A stretch of DNA of 14,184 nucleotides from assembly GCA_036736205.1 (NCBI GenBank), contig DAINMX010000177.1, positions 1-14,184 of the forward strand. The letters are read 5' to 3'. This stretch comes from XYA12-FULL-58-9 sp001798605 (lineage in GTDB: Bacteria; Myxococcota; XYA12-FULL-58-9). The notes below the pieces were generated by a model that saw only the letters and a list, made by a program, of their open reading frames with translations, made no database searches and was not told where the DNA came from. Each line of letters starts with the position of its first letter. The stretch's first letter is position 1. Shown here in pieces: positions 1-6,154 of the stretch. The position numbers and the translations under genes were made by a program.

Positions 1-181
1 CCGTGACACAAGCATTCTCCACACAATCCTGGTCCAGCGTCTCACAGTCCTCGGGGACCTCGCAGGTGCCGTCGCCCGCGACGTTTTTGCCGTCTGATTC
101 ACAGCCAACACAGAATACCGCGCTCATCACTAGGGCAACAAACGAAGAACGGCCAAGTTGAAACATGTGACGCCGGAACAT
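1..181 (-). CDS. Cys-rich lipoprotein, N-terminal part (runs off the left edge)
   Basis: The first 60 codons of a minus-strand gene are visible. The start at 181 is chosen because GAGGTGGG lies about 6 nt upstream on the coding strand; the in-frame ATG at 166 is too far from it. The product begins with a short basic segment (MFRRHMFQLGR), then a hydrophobic stretch ending in FCVGC, which fits a lipoprotein signal peptide with a relaxed lipobox (Cys at about residue 29). The mature part is acidic and Cys-rich, with cysteines spaced every 5 to 9 residues (CEVPEDCETL, then DQDCVENACVT). Such short Cys-rich modules are common in large surface lipoproteins of myxobacteria and relatives. The specific function is not recognisable from this fragment. 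The gene is transcribed away from everything else in the window. Confidence 0.72.
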   Translation of the reverse strand, partial: MFRRHMFQLGRSSFVALVMSAVFCVGCESDGKNVAGDGTCEVPEDCETLDQDCVENACVT

Positions 182-276
182 AACCCACCTCGATTCTCTG
201 CAAATGCGTAACGGACAAATAGTCGGTGCTTTTGTGAACGTAGGATCCATAAACGCCATAACCCCTGCGGCACGGT

Positions 277-316
277 GAGTGGCTCCGGCCAGTTTCCCGG
301 CCGAGGCCCTCGCCAG
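277..316. repeat. 40-bp direct repeat, copy 1
   Basis: This segment matches 564-603 in the same orientation at 35 of 40 positions by my count (differences at repeat positions 5, 8, 23, 30 and 31). The shared core is CGGCCAGTTTCCC. Similarity stops at the repeat edges. Copy 1 can fold into a stem (281-290 with 299-308, one mismatch and one G-T pair) around an 8-nt loop; copy 2 folds less well. It may be a dispersed intergenic repeat of this genome or a paired protein-binding or structured-RNA element. Confidence 0.6.
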
Positions 317-563
317 TCGCGGAGGTTTCCACCCATGGGCTCCTCCGCTGGCATGCCTTGCGAAAGACGTTCCATTGGGCACTGGCGGTGCACAGAATGG
401 GCCAATAGATGGCAGCGAAGGCATGCGCCTCAAAGTGTGATTCCAATGGGTTGGCGCAGTCGCCAAAACAGGCTGGGCGTCTGGAATGTCACTCTGAGCG
501 CCACCGAGCACCGAAACGGCACTTGGCGGGTCCTCAATGAGGCCTGTGAAAGGCCAAGATGTT

Positions 564-603
564 GAGTAGCCCCGGCCAGTTTCCCAGCCGAGATCCTCGC
601 CAG
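564..603. repeat. 40-bp direct repeat, copy 2
   Basis: This is the second copy of the repeat at 277-316, 287 bp further right and about 110 bp upstream of the ECF sigma start. Three of the five differences weaken the stem seen in copy 1, so if the element works as a hairpin, this copy is the poorer one. Confidence 0.6.
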
Positions 604-637
604 GTTGCCTGCCGGGCACGCGGGCCGCGATGCGCCA

Positions 638-666
638 GGGGCGCCGCCCCGCAGCGGCGGAGCCCC
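638..666. other. GC-rich hairpin upstream of the ECF sigma gene
   Basis: GGGGC (638-642) pairs with GCCCC (662-666), and GCCGC (643-647) pairs with GCGGC (654-658), leaving a 6-nt loop and a 3-nt bulge. No T-tract follows on either strand, so it is not a standard intrinsic terminator. It resembles the GC-rich palindromic repeats found between genes in many high-GC genomes. It lies 34 bp ahead of the sigma gene's ribosome-binding site and could affect its leader RNA. Confidence 0.45.
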
Positions 667-699
667 CGGGGGATGGATTGTCGCGTATTGCTGTGGTGC

Positions 700-705
700 A
701 GGAGG
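700..705 (+). promoter_or_regulatory. Ribosome-binding site that sets the ECF sigma start
   Basis: AGGAGG is a perfect Shine-Dalgarno core. It is 9 nt from the in-frame GTG at 715 and 21 nt from the ATG at 727, so it favours the GTG. Confidence 0.6.
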
Positions 706-714
706 CGTGTTACG

Positions 715-1332
715 GTGCCGCCCCTTATGGACTCGGCCGATCCCCATCCATTATCGGATGTGCAATTACTCGATGCAGCTCGAACGGGCGACTATGATGC
801 ATTTGAGCGATTGGTTCGCCGTTTCCGCGATCGTGTTTTTCGTCTGGCTCGGGGAATGGCCACCTCGGACGCGGAGGCCGAAGAAGTTGTTCAGGAAGCG
901 TTTCTCAATATCTTCCGAAAAATGGGGACTTTTCGGGGCCAAAGCTCGGTGGCAAGCTGGGTTTATCGGGTGGCAGCGAACGCCGCATTGATGCAATTGC
1001 GGCGCGCCCGGCGTAAACCACACCTTTCCATTGAGGACAATCGACAGGATTTCAGCGAGGACGGCACGGCATTGGCGAGCTCCTTCGGAGATTGGGCCAA
1101 ACAACCCGAGGAAAGCCTTCTCAGCCGTGAGCTCGGCGACAGTATTGAGGGTGCCATTTCGGAATTACCCGAGAAATACCGATTGGTGCTTCTCCTGCGG
1201 GATGTCGAGGGGCTGAGCAACGAGGAGGTCGCCAACACCCTCGGAGTCACCGTGCCAACGGTAAAAAGTCGACTTCATCGCTCCAGATTGTTTGTCCGCG
1301 GCCAATTGGAGGATTACTTTAGGCGCCGTTAG
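715..1332 (+). CDS. ECF-family RNA polymerase sigma factor (RpoE-like sigma-70)
   Basis: This 205-residue protein has the two-domain layout of ECF sigma factors. Sigma region 2 is at about residues 26-98, with DAFERLVRRF, the AEEVVQEAFLNIF core-binding helix and SWVYRVAANAALMQLRR, which would read the -10 element. A linker of about 45 residues follows. Region 4 is at about 142-196, with LPEKYRLVLLLRDVEGLSNEEVA and the helix-turn-helix VTVPTVKSRLHRSR, which would read the -35 element. Length and order are typical of the family. The start is GTG 715 because AGGAGG sits 9 nt upstream; ATG 727 (201 residues) is the alternative. The next gene, 28 nt downstream, encodes a zinc-finger anti-sigma-like protein, so the pair is probably one operon in which the sigma factor is held inactive until a signal arrives. 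The regulon cannot be read from this window. Confidence 0.93.
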   Translation: MPPLMDSADPHPLSDVQLLDAARTGDYDAFERLVRRFRDRVFRLARGMATSDAEAEEVVQEAFLNIFRKMGTFRGQSSVASWVYRVAANAALMQLRRARRKPHLSIEDNRQDFSEDGTALASSFGDWAKQPEESLLSRELGDSIEGAISELPEKYRLVLLLRDVEGLSNEEVANTLGVTVPTVKSRLHRSRLFVRGQLEDYFRRR

Positions 1333-1360
1333 GGACGCATTGCAGGAAGTGGTGATTATC

Positions 1361-1588
1361 TTGAATTGTCAGCAGGCAGTTGGATGGATGTCAGAATTCC
1401 TCGATAAATCAATTAATTATGATTCAAAGGCGGCGGTGAAATCGCACCTGCGACGGTGCCCCGCATGTGGAGCCTTCATCAAGACCTTCGAACAGACGAG
1501 CTCGATGTGTCGGCGCGTACTTCGCAAGGACGCACCCGCAGGTCTGACCCAACGAGTCATGCAGCGCATTCGCCATCATCTGGATTGA
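1361..1588 (+). CDS. Short zinc-finger (zf-HC2) anti-sigma-like protein
   Basis: The 75-residue product starts MNCQQAVGWMSEFLD and carries HLRRCPAC at about residues 29-36. This is the H-x3-C-x2-C signature of the zinc-binding anti-sigma (ZAS/zf-HC2) domain, with the usual early Cys (residue 3) as a further zinc ligand. The tail (APAGLTQRVMQRIRHHL) also matches how family members end. There is no membrane segment, so it would act in the cytoplasm, unlike membrane-bound anti-sigmas. I chose TTG 1361 because the family typically begins two residues before that Cys and GGTGAT lies 4 nt upstream; GTG 1352 or GTG 1349 would add only 3 or 4 residues. It follows the ECF sigma gene by 28 nt and probably binds that protein. 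Its stop is 12 bp from the convergent regulator's stop. Whether the zinc site is redox-sensitive, as in RsrA, cannot be told from sequence. Confidence 0.83.
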   Translation: MNCQQAVGWMSEFLDKSINYDSKAAVKSHLRRCPACGAFIKTFEQTSSMCRRVLRKDAPAGLTQRVMQRIRHHLD

Positions 1589-1600
1589 GGCGTAGATTTT

Positions 1601-3052
1601 TCAGATGACATCGGGTTTCTTCCGCAGTGCATGCAATAAATCTAGTGATTTCAGTCTACTTCTCAGCGTGTGATAGGGAACATCAAGGGTTCGCGCTGTA
1701 CCCCGGATATTGTAGGCGTGCTCCTTCAGAACCTGCAGATAGGCGCGTCGGCTGTACACGCGGATTCGCTCCTCCGGGGGCAGGTCAGAAGAATCGGTCC
1801 GGTCGACGCGGGTGGGCAGCATCTTGATCAACTCCTCTTCGTGGATGGTGTCGCCGATACCCTCCGCGCACAGACGTCGCGCCAACGTCCGGACCTCGCG
1901 AACATTGCCAGGCCAGTCATATCCGCGCACAATTCTTTCCGCATCGTCGTTTGTGCGCACGCTGCCGCCATGGTGGTACTGCTCAATGAAGTACGCGAGC
2001 AGTGGCGCAACATCTTCCTTGCGTTCCCGCAGAGGGGGAATGTGCACTCGCAGCTCATTGAGTCGTTGGTACAAATCTGCCCGAAACCGACCGTTCTCCA
2101 CGTCCCTCTCGAGATTCCGATTGGTCGCGGCAATCAACCGCACATTCAAATGAATTTCTCGAACATCGCCGACCCGGCGAATGACCCGTTCTTCAACGGC
2201 TTGGAGCAACTTGCGTTGCAGGTCGAGGGGCAAATCGCCGATCTCGTCGAGCAGGAGAGTGCCACCGTTGGCGGCCTCAAAGGCACCAACCTGAGCGTGG
2301 GTGGCGCCCGTGAATGCACCGCGGGCGTGGCCGAATAGTTCTGCCTCGAACAAAGAGGGTACCAGTGTCGATGGATCGAGAGTCACATAGGGGCGAGAGC
2401 TCGCCTGCTCGCCTGCCAAGTGGACTGCCTGAGCCAACAGTGTCTTGCCCACGCCAGTCTCTCCGGTTATCAAAACGTTCAAGCGGGACCGTCCAGCCTG
2501 CACGGCAGTTTCGCGAAGCGCTTCGATGGTGGGGCTTCTGCCAATGAGAAAGTGACCTGCGGTCATTCCGGCGCGCTGTTGTTGTTGTCGTTGAAACACG
2601 GTGCGGCGGTCGTGTTGGTGCGCGTGGATCCGTCGGTCGATAAGCAACAAAAGCTGGGCGCGACCCACCTCGGTGCGAAGTATCTTCTTGGGAACAAAGG
2701 AGCAGGTGCCCACCTCAACGACCCCGGCCTTCGTCGCTTTTTCCCCGGAAAGCACGATGATGGGTAGATCGGGATAGTTGGCTTGGGCGTGCCGGATGAG
2801 TGCACGGGCGCCTATCTCGCCAGGAAGTTGATCGTTCACCAGCATCACATCCACATCTTGTTTGGCCAAAAATGTTATGGTTCGATCGCCACTTTGGGAC
2901 AGGGACAATCGGTAGAACTCCTTGAGGAAGTCCCCAACAACCTGGCGAACCGCGGGTTGTGGATCGACAATCAGCACCCGCCATTGACTCCTCTCAATGC
3001 CGATGGGATTGCTGTGGTCGTCTGGTTGCGTATGTATCTGTTTATCCGACAT
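1601..3052 (-). CDS. Sigma-54-dependent activator (NtrC-type) with a degenerate receiver domain
   Basis: This 483-residue protein has the NtrC order: receiver, AAA+, Fis-type helix-turn-helix. The receiver (about 24-145) keeps D30, S102 and a Lys at 122/123. The second acidic residue is Pro (VDPQ), and the phospho-acceptor position is N73 (LVNDQLPG), so normal phosphorylation is unlikely. The AAA+ domain (about 168-400) looks fully active: Walker A GETGVGKT (197-204), the sigma-54-contacting GAFTGA loop (245-250), Walker B LLLDE (266-270), ATNR (309-312), the FRADLYQRL arginine-finger region (323-331) and WPGNVREV (380-387). The C-terminal helix-turn-helix (about 436-473) should bind DNA enhancers. 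The start at 3052 has AAGGA at the right distance on the coding strand; the longer frame to 3112 lacks support. It is divergent from an operon with a good sigma-54 promoter, its most obvious target. A serine or metabolite input instead of phosphorylation is possible. Confidence 0.93.
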   Translation of the reverse strand: MSDKQIHTQPDDHSNPIGIERSQWRVLIVDPQPAVRQVVGDFLKEFYRLSLSQSGDRTITFLAKQDVDVMLVNDQLPGEIGARALIRHAQANYPDLPIIVLSGEKATKAGVVEVGTCSFVPKKILRTEVGRAQLLLLIDRRIHAHQHDRRTVFQRQQQQRAGMTAGHFLIGRSPTIEALRETAVQAGRSRLNVLITGETGVGKTLLAQAVHLAGEQASSRPYVTLDPSTLVPSLFEAELFGHARGAFTGATHAQVGAFEAANGGTLLLDEIGDLPLDLQRKLLQAVEERVIRRVGDVREIHLNVRLIAATNRNLERDVENGRFRADLYQRLNELRVHIPPLRERKEDVAPLLAYFIEQYHHGGSVRTNDDAERIVRGYDWPGNVREVRTLARRLCAEGIGDTIHEEELIKMLPTRVDRTDSSDLPPEERIRVYSRRAYLQVLKEHAYNIRGTARTLDVPYHTLRSRLKSLDLLHALRKKPDVI

Positions 3053-3063
3053 GTTGTTCCTTT

Positions 3064-3103
3064 TGGTTGAATCTTTAAACCAGCCGGTTGTCATGGTCAA
3101 CCA
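3064..3103. promoter_or_regulatory. Two adjacent dyad sites, probable activator-binding enhancers
   Basis: Site 1 is TGGTT-N9-AACCA (3064-3082) and site 2 is CGGTT-N9-AACCA (3085-3103). Their centres are 21 bp apart, two helical turns, so both face the same side of the DNA. They sit about 180-200 bp upstream of the inferred start of the sigma-54 promoter at 3246-3261, the usual range for NtrC-type enhancers, and overlap the activator's own likely promoter. Binding by the divergent activator is inferred. Confidence 0.55.
3072..3100 (-). promoter_or_regulatory. Possible sigma-70 promoter of the sigma-54 activator gene
   Basis: On the minus strand TTGACC (3095-3100) is 5/6 to the -35 consensus. 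It is followed after 17 nt by the weak -10 candidate TAAAGA (3072-3077), or after 15 nt by TTTAAA (3074-3079). The gene's ATG is about 20 bp further on, leaving room for the AAGGA ribosome site. It overlaps two of the dyad sites described next, which would allow autoregulation. The -10 match is poor, so this is tentative. Confidence 0.3.
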
Positions 3104-3149
3104 GTGTAACACCTTGATTGATCGATGTCCTGTATGGATTTTGAATCTG

Positions 3150-3168
3150 TGGTTTTAAATACCAACCA
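3150..3168. promoter_or_regulatory. Third dyad site of the same geometry
   Basis: TGGTT-N9-AACCA (3150-3168) has the same half-sites and spacer as the two sites to its left, 65 bp from the nearer one. Its centre lies about 113 bp upstream of the inferred sigma-54 transcription start. Three matching dyads in 105 bp are unlikely to be chance in this non-coding stretch. Confidence 0.55.
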
Positions 3169-3245
3169 GGACTTTTCTTGATGCTTCTCCCTGTCGGTTT
3201 TTCTTTGAAGAACAGTCGATTATGCTATGCTTCAAGGCTCAGGCT

Positions 3246-3261
3246 TGGCTCGTTTGTTGCT
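3246..3261 (+). promoter_or_regulatory. Sigma-54 (-24/-12) promoter of the kinase/lipoprotein operon
   Basis: TGGCTCGTTTGTTGCT matches the sigma-54 consensus TGGCACG-N4-TTGCW with a single mismatch. It has the essential GG (3247-3248) and GC (3259-3260) exactly 10 nt apart. Transcription would start near 3272, about 40-55 nt ahead of the kinase start codon. A sigma-54 activator gene lies next door in divergent orientation. The promoter falls inside the longest possible kinase reading frame, which argues that the true start codon is downstream. Confidence 0.75.
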
Positions 3262-3280
3262 CGAGACAAGCTCTCTAACG

Positions 3281-3308
3281 TCAACCTGGGCTTCATCAAC
3301 CTGGGCTT
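3281..3308 (+). repeat. 13-bp tandem repeat in the predicted 5' leader
   Basis: TCAACCTGGGCTT occurs at 3281-3293 and again at 3296-3308, a 15-bp period. It lies between the predicted sigma-54 start (about 3272) and the kinase start codon, ending right before ATG 3310. It could be a translational control element or simply a small slippage duplication. Confidence 0.55.
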
Positions 3309-3324
3309 AATGAAGAGTGATGAC

Positions 3325-6135
3325 ATGAGTAGTGCTGGGGCAGAACGTAGGAAAGAAGATCGAATCCCGTTTGTGGCCAAGGTCACAGTTTACTCGGGCT
3401 CGGATGAGAAGGAGTGGCGCGCCCAAGACCTGAGCTTGCAAGGTGGGGGAATGTTTGTCGCAGCCCAGAGGCTCCTGACAAGGGGTGAAGAGGTCGAGGT
3501 GGGTTTCTACCTCCCCGGTTATGATCTGGAGATCATCACGGAGGCATCGGTCGCCTGGATCAATGATCCCCCTGCGGATGTTGCCGACCCCAGCAAACCC
3601 CGGGGCATGGGGCTCGAATTCAAGGATTTGGAGCCCGAGTACCACAAGGTGCTGCTCGAATACGTGGCGCAACGGCACCAAATGGATGCTGATCTCGAGC
3701 TTCTTGAGGCCGAAGTCGGCGCTCCTGTTTCTGTGTCGGTCCCAGCTCCGGCACCAGAACGGCAAGTCGAGTTTGTCGCACCGACACTGCGGGTCGAACC
3801 GCGAGCTGTGCCCCTGCCGGAGAGCAGTTTGCCAGCTGTGCCCGCACCAGAGAGCAAGTTGCCAGCCATGCCACCGCTCGAGAGCAAGTTGCCAGTCGTG
3901 ACCTTGCCGCAGGCTAAGGTGTCGGCTGCGCCCGTGCCGCAGGCCAAGCTGCCAGCCGCGCCCGTGCCGCAGGCCAAGCTGCCAACTGCGCCCGTGCCGC
4001 AGGCCAAGCCACCAGCCGCGCCCGTGCCTCAGGCAAAGCTTCCGGCTGCGCCCGTGCCGCAGACCAAGCTGCCGGCTGCGCCTGTGCCGCAGGCCGAGCT
4101 GCCAGCTGCGCCCGTGCCACAGGCCGAGCTGCCAGCTGCGCCCGTGCCGCAGGCCGAGTTGCCAATGTTGGATCTTGGTAAAGAGTTGTCTGAGGATCTA
4201 GCGGCGGTCGTCAATGAGGCCACTCTGGAAAGAGATCTGCTCGACATCGATGGGATCGGTGAATCCGCAGCCGATGCTAGCCTCATCAACGATTTGATTG
4301 CAGACAGTTTGGCGGAGCTGGAGCCCGAAACGGAGAGCATCGGCAGTCCCTTTGCCCAACAACAGGGCAGGGAGTCCCCCGTGGCTCTGGATCAGGCAGT
4401 ACTTGAGAACGCAGGGGCAGAGGAACGACTCGATGCGGGGCAAGTGTTGGGATCCTATCGCATCGTCAAGTGGTTGGGCTCGGGTGGCATGGGAGATGTG
4501 TATCTCGCCGAGCATACCCAACTGGGCCGTAAGGTTGCCATCAAGAGGCTACGCTCCGAGTACGCGAAGAACAGCAGAGCATTGCAGCGGTTTTTTGATG
4601 AAGCGCGAGCGGTCAACCGCATCCAGCATGACAACATCGTTCAGATAACGGATTTCTCTGGCGAGGGGGAGCATGTCTATTGCGTCATGGAGTTCCTGGA
4701 AGGGAAGACTTTGGCGCAGCTACAGCTCGACAAGAAAATCATACCGCTGGAACAAGCCCTGCGCATCGCGACGCAGGTTTGCGAAGCACTCGATGTCGTT
4801 CACAAGGCAGGTGTCATCCACCGGGATCTGAAACCCCAGAACATCATGTTGATTGAGCAAGGGGGAAGGTCTGACTTCGTCAAACTTCTCGATTTCGGTG
4901 TTGCCAAGCTCAAGAATCCCGAGGGGGAGGCAAGCCTTGAGAGTACTGGAAGTACACTGTTGGGAACCCCCGGGTACATGTCGCCTGAACAGTTGCTCGG
5001 CAACCCCGTAGACCATCGTGCTGACATCTATGCATTGGGCGTCATCCTGTACCAGATGACCACCGGCACCAATCCGTTTGTCGCCGATACATGGGGGCAA
5101 GCGGTGGTGAAACACGCGACGCATGTGCCGCCCAAACCCAATGAGCTGGGGGGGCCGGCACCGCGGTTGCCCAACCAGTTGGAGTCATTGATACTCCGCT
5201 GCCTGGAGAAGGATCCCGACCAAAGACCGCAGACCGTCGCCGAGGTGGCATTGAGCCTTCGGCAACTGGCGGGGGTTGCTGCCGTGGGTGGCAATCTCAA
5301 TGCGCTCTCCGCCGGTGTACCGCGCAAGAGCCGTTTGCCCATGGTCGCGGGATTGGTTGTCGGCCTGGGGAGCGTGGCCGCCGCAGGGGTATTTTTTGCA
5401 CCGCAAGTGCCTTGGCTCGCTGACAAGCTGCCGTGGCTGCAGCAACCGGCGGGGCTTAACCAAACGGAGGTCGCCCTCGCCACGGCTATTGAGAAAGCAC
5501 CGGAAGTGGGTGCGACGGCCGCCAACGACGCCAAACGGGCGATTGCACCCTCCATGGATTCCGACGCTGTCGATCCAGCATCCGCGGTTGCTGTGCCGGA
5601 AGATGCCGACGCCTCTGAGTCTGACAAAGGCAAGACCACTCCGACAAAGCGGCGACTTGGCAGGGAACCGACTGTGCGTGAGCCAACCCGGGACCTGAGT
5701 CCTTCCAATCCCAAGCCCGAGTACAAGGAGACGCCGGTACCACCGTCGAAGCCAGAGCCAGCACCGCAGCCAGTGCCGGAGCCGCCCAAGTCGGAGCCAC
5801 CCAAGGCCAAAGCTCCAGCCCCAGCGCCTGCACCAGTGCCAACGCCGGCGTCAACGCCAGATGCAGCAGCGGATTCAGGGGCCGATGGGCACTACACGAC
5901 AGGTGTTGGACTTCTCAAACAGAACAAGGCGGTGTTGGCAGTTGAGGAGTTCAACAAGGCTATCGGCATCAACCCCAAACATATCAAGTCTTACAAAATG
6001 ATGGGCAAGGCTTACATTCTCCTCGGCCGTGAGGAGAAAGCCATCGAGGCATTTGAGAAGTTTGTGAGTTTGGCGCCTAACCACAAGGACACCCCCAAAC
6101 TAAGCGAGATCATCGAGCAGTACCGCAATCGCTAA
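3325..6135 (+). CDS. PilZ - Ser/Thr protein kinase - TM - TPR membrane protein
   Basis: The 936-residue product has a PilZ domain at about 7-118. It keeps the c-di-GMP motifs RKEDR (R9-R13) and DLSLQG (35-40), so it may bind c-di-GMP. A Pro/Ala-rich decapeptide array (164-280) and an acidic linker follow. The Hanks-type kinase (about 378-650) appears active: GSGGMG (385-390), VAIK (K407), E426 in helix C, HRDLKPQN (499-506), DFG (523-525) and GTPGYMSPE (547-555). One TM helix (about 673-692) leads to a Pro-rich stalk and two TPRs (about 855-925) ending the protein. The likely topology is a cytoplasmic PilZ and kinase with a periplasmic TPR tail. ATG 3325 is chosen because AAGAG sits 7 nt upstream; ATG 3310 is close behind. 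An earlier TTG/ATG at 3178-3181 would enclose the sigma-54 promoter. It heads a four-gene run, 19 nt from the next gene. Confidence 0.93.
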   Translation: MSSAGAERRKEDRIPFVAKVTVYSGSDEKEWRAQDLSLQGGGMFVAAQRLLTRGEEVEVGFYLPGYDLEIITEASVAWINDPPADVADPSKPRGMGLEFKDLEPEYHKVLLEYVAQRHQMDADLELLEAEVGAPVSVSVPAPAPERQVEFVAPTLRVEPRAVPLPESSLPAVPAPESKLPAMPPLESKLPVVTLPQAKVSAAPVPQAKLPAAPVPQAKLPTAPVPQAKPPAAPVPQAKLPAAPVPQTKLPAAPVPQAELPAAPVPQAELPAAPVPQAELPMLDLGKELSEDLAAVVNEATLERDLLDIDGIGESAADASLINDLIADSLAELEPETESIGSPFAQQQGRESPVALDQAVLENAGAEERLDAGQVLGSYRIVKWLGSGGMGDVYLAEHTQLGRKVAIKRLRSEYAKNSRALQRFFDEARAVNRIQHDNIVQITDFSGEGEHVYCVMEFLEGKTLAQLQLDKKIIPLEQALRIATQVCEALDVVHKAGVIHRDLKPQNIMLIEQGGRSDFVKLLDFGVAKLKNPEGEASLESTGSTLLGTPGYMSPEQLLGNPVDHRADIYALGVILYQMTTGTNPFVADTWGQAVVKHATHVPPKPNELGGPAPRLPNQLESLILRCLEKDPDQRPQTVAEVALSLRQLAGVAAVGGNLNALSAGVPRKSRLPMVAGLVVGLGSVAAAGVFFAPQVPWLADKLPWLQQPAGLNQTEVALATAIEKAPEVGATAANDAKRAIAPSMDSDAVDPASAVAVPEDADASESDKGKTTPTKRRLGREPTVREPTRDLSPSNPKPEYKETPVPPSKPEPAPQPVPEPPKSEPPKAKAPAPAPAPVPTPASTPDAAADSGADGHYTTGVGLLKQNKAVLAVEEFNKAIGINPKHIKSYKMMGKAYILLGREEKAIEAFEKFVSLAPNHKDTPKLSEIIEQYRNR
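3814..4164 (+). repeat. In-frame 30-bp minisatellite coding for decapeptide repeats
   Basis: About twelve 30-bp units, consensus peptide VPQAKLPAAP, run in frame between the PilZ and kinase domains; the last unit is cut to seven residues. The first three units are degenerate (ESK or ESS instead of QAK). Units four to nine carry Lys at position 5, and the last three carry Glu, so the linker changes from basic to acidic along its length. Pro-Ala arrays of this kind form stiff, extended spacers. Copy number probably varies between strains by slippage. Confidence 0.85.
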
Positions 6136-6154
6136 GACGAGCAAGGAGTCGAAC

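Larger units (their letters stand above)
182..714. other. Intergenic region without a supported gene, rich in repeats and hairpins
   Basis: This gap of about 530 bp separates the divergent lipoprotein and ECF sigma genes. Open frames on both strands here have no ribosome-binding site, no recognisable protein composition and overlap one another. What can be seen: a 40-bp direct repeat in two copies (277-316 and 564-603), a long imperfect hairpin (281-308), a 7-bp perfect dyad GCGGAGG/CCTCCGC (319-325 and 342-348), a short GGCCT/AGGCC dyad (541-555), and a GC-rich hairpin (638-666) just before the sigma gene. I could not pick a convincing promoter for either flanking gene. A small RNA or a decayed repeat element is possible but unproven. 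Confidence 0.6.

Noticed and set aside
559..714. Extending the ECF sigma gene to 559
   Set aside because: The extra residues are Arg/Pro/Cys-rich, typical of translated GC-rich non-coding DNA, and cover the direct repeat and hairpin; AGGAGG at 700-705 points to GTG 715.
275..747. Open frames on both strands in the left intergenic region
   Set aside because: They overlap each other, lack ribosome sites and have compositions unlike proteins.
1589..1600. Terminator between the convergent anti-sigma and activator genes
   Set aside because: The gap is only 12 bp and shows no stem-loop; no intrinsic terminator can be supported.
1670..2338. A 222-residue plus-strand frame inside the sigma-54 activator gene
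   Set aside because: It is opposite the Walker B, GAFTGA and sensor motifs of the real gene and has no recognisable features.
3205..3230. Sigma-70-like promoter (TTTGAA ... TATGCT) just upstream of the sigma-54 site
   Set aside because: The -35 match is weak and the spacing is short at 16 nt; the sigma-54 match next to it is far stronger.
3178..3324. Extending the kinase gene to the TTG/ATG at 3178-3181
   Set aside because: There is no ribosome-binding site, the added residues do not belong to PilZ, and the extension would place the sigma-54 promoter and leader repeat inside the coding sequence.
3814..4164. CRISPR-like array because of the 30-bp period
   Set aside because: The units are contiguous, have no spacers and stay in frame within the kinase gene, so this is a coding minisatellite.
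5028..5810. A 260-residue open frame on the minus strand inside the kinase gene
   Set aside because: It is the antisense shadow of the kinase and Pro-rich stalk codons; Gly/Ser-rich, no start signal, no domain.
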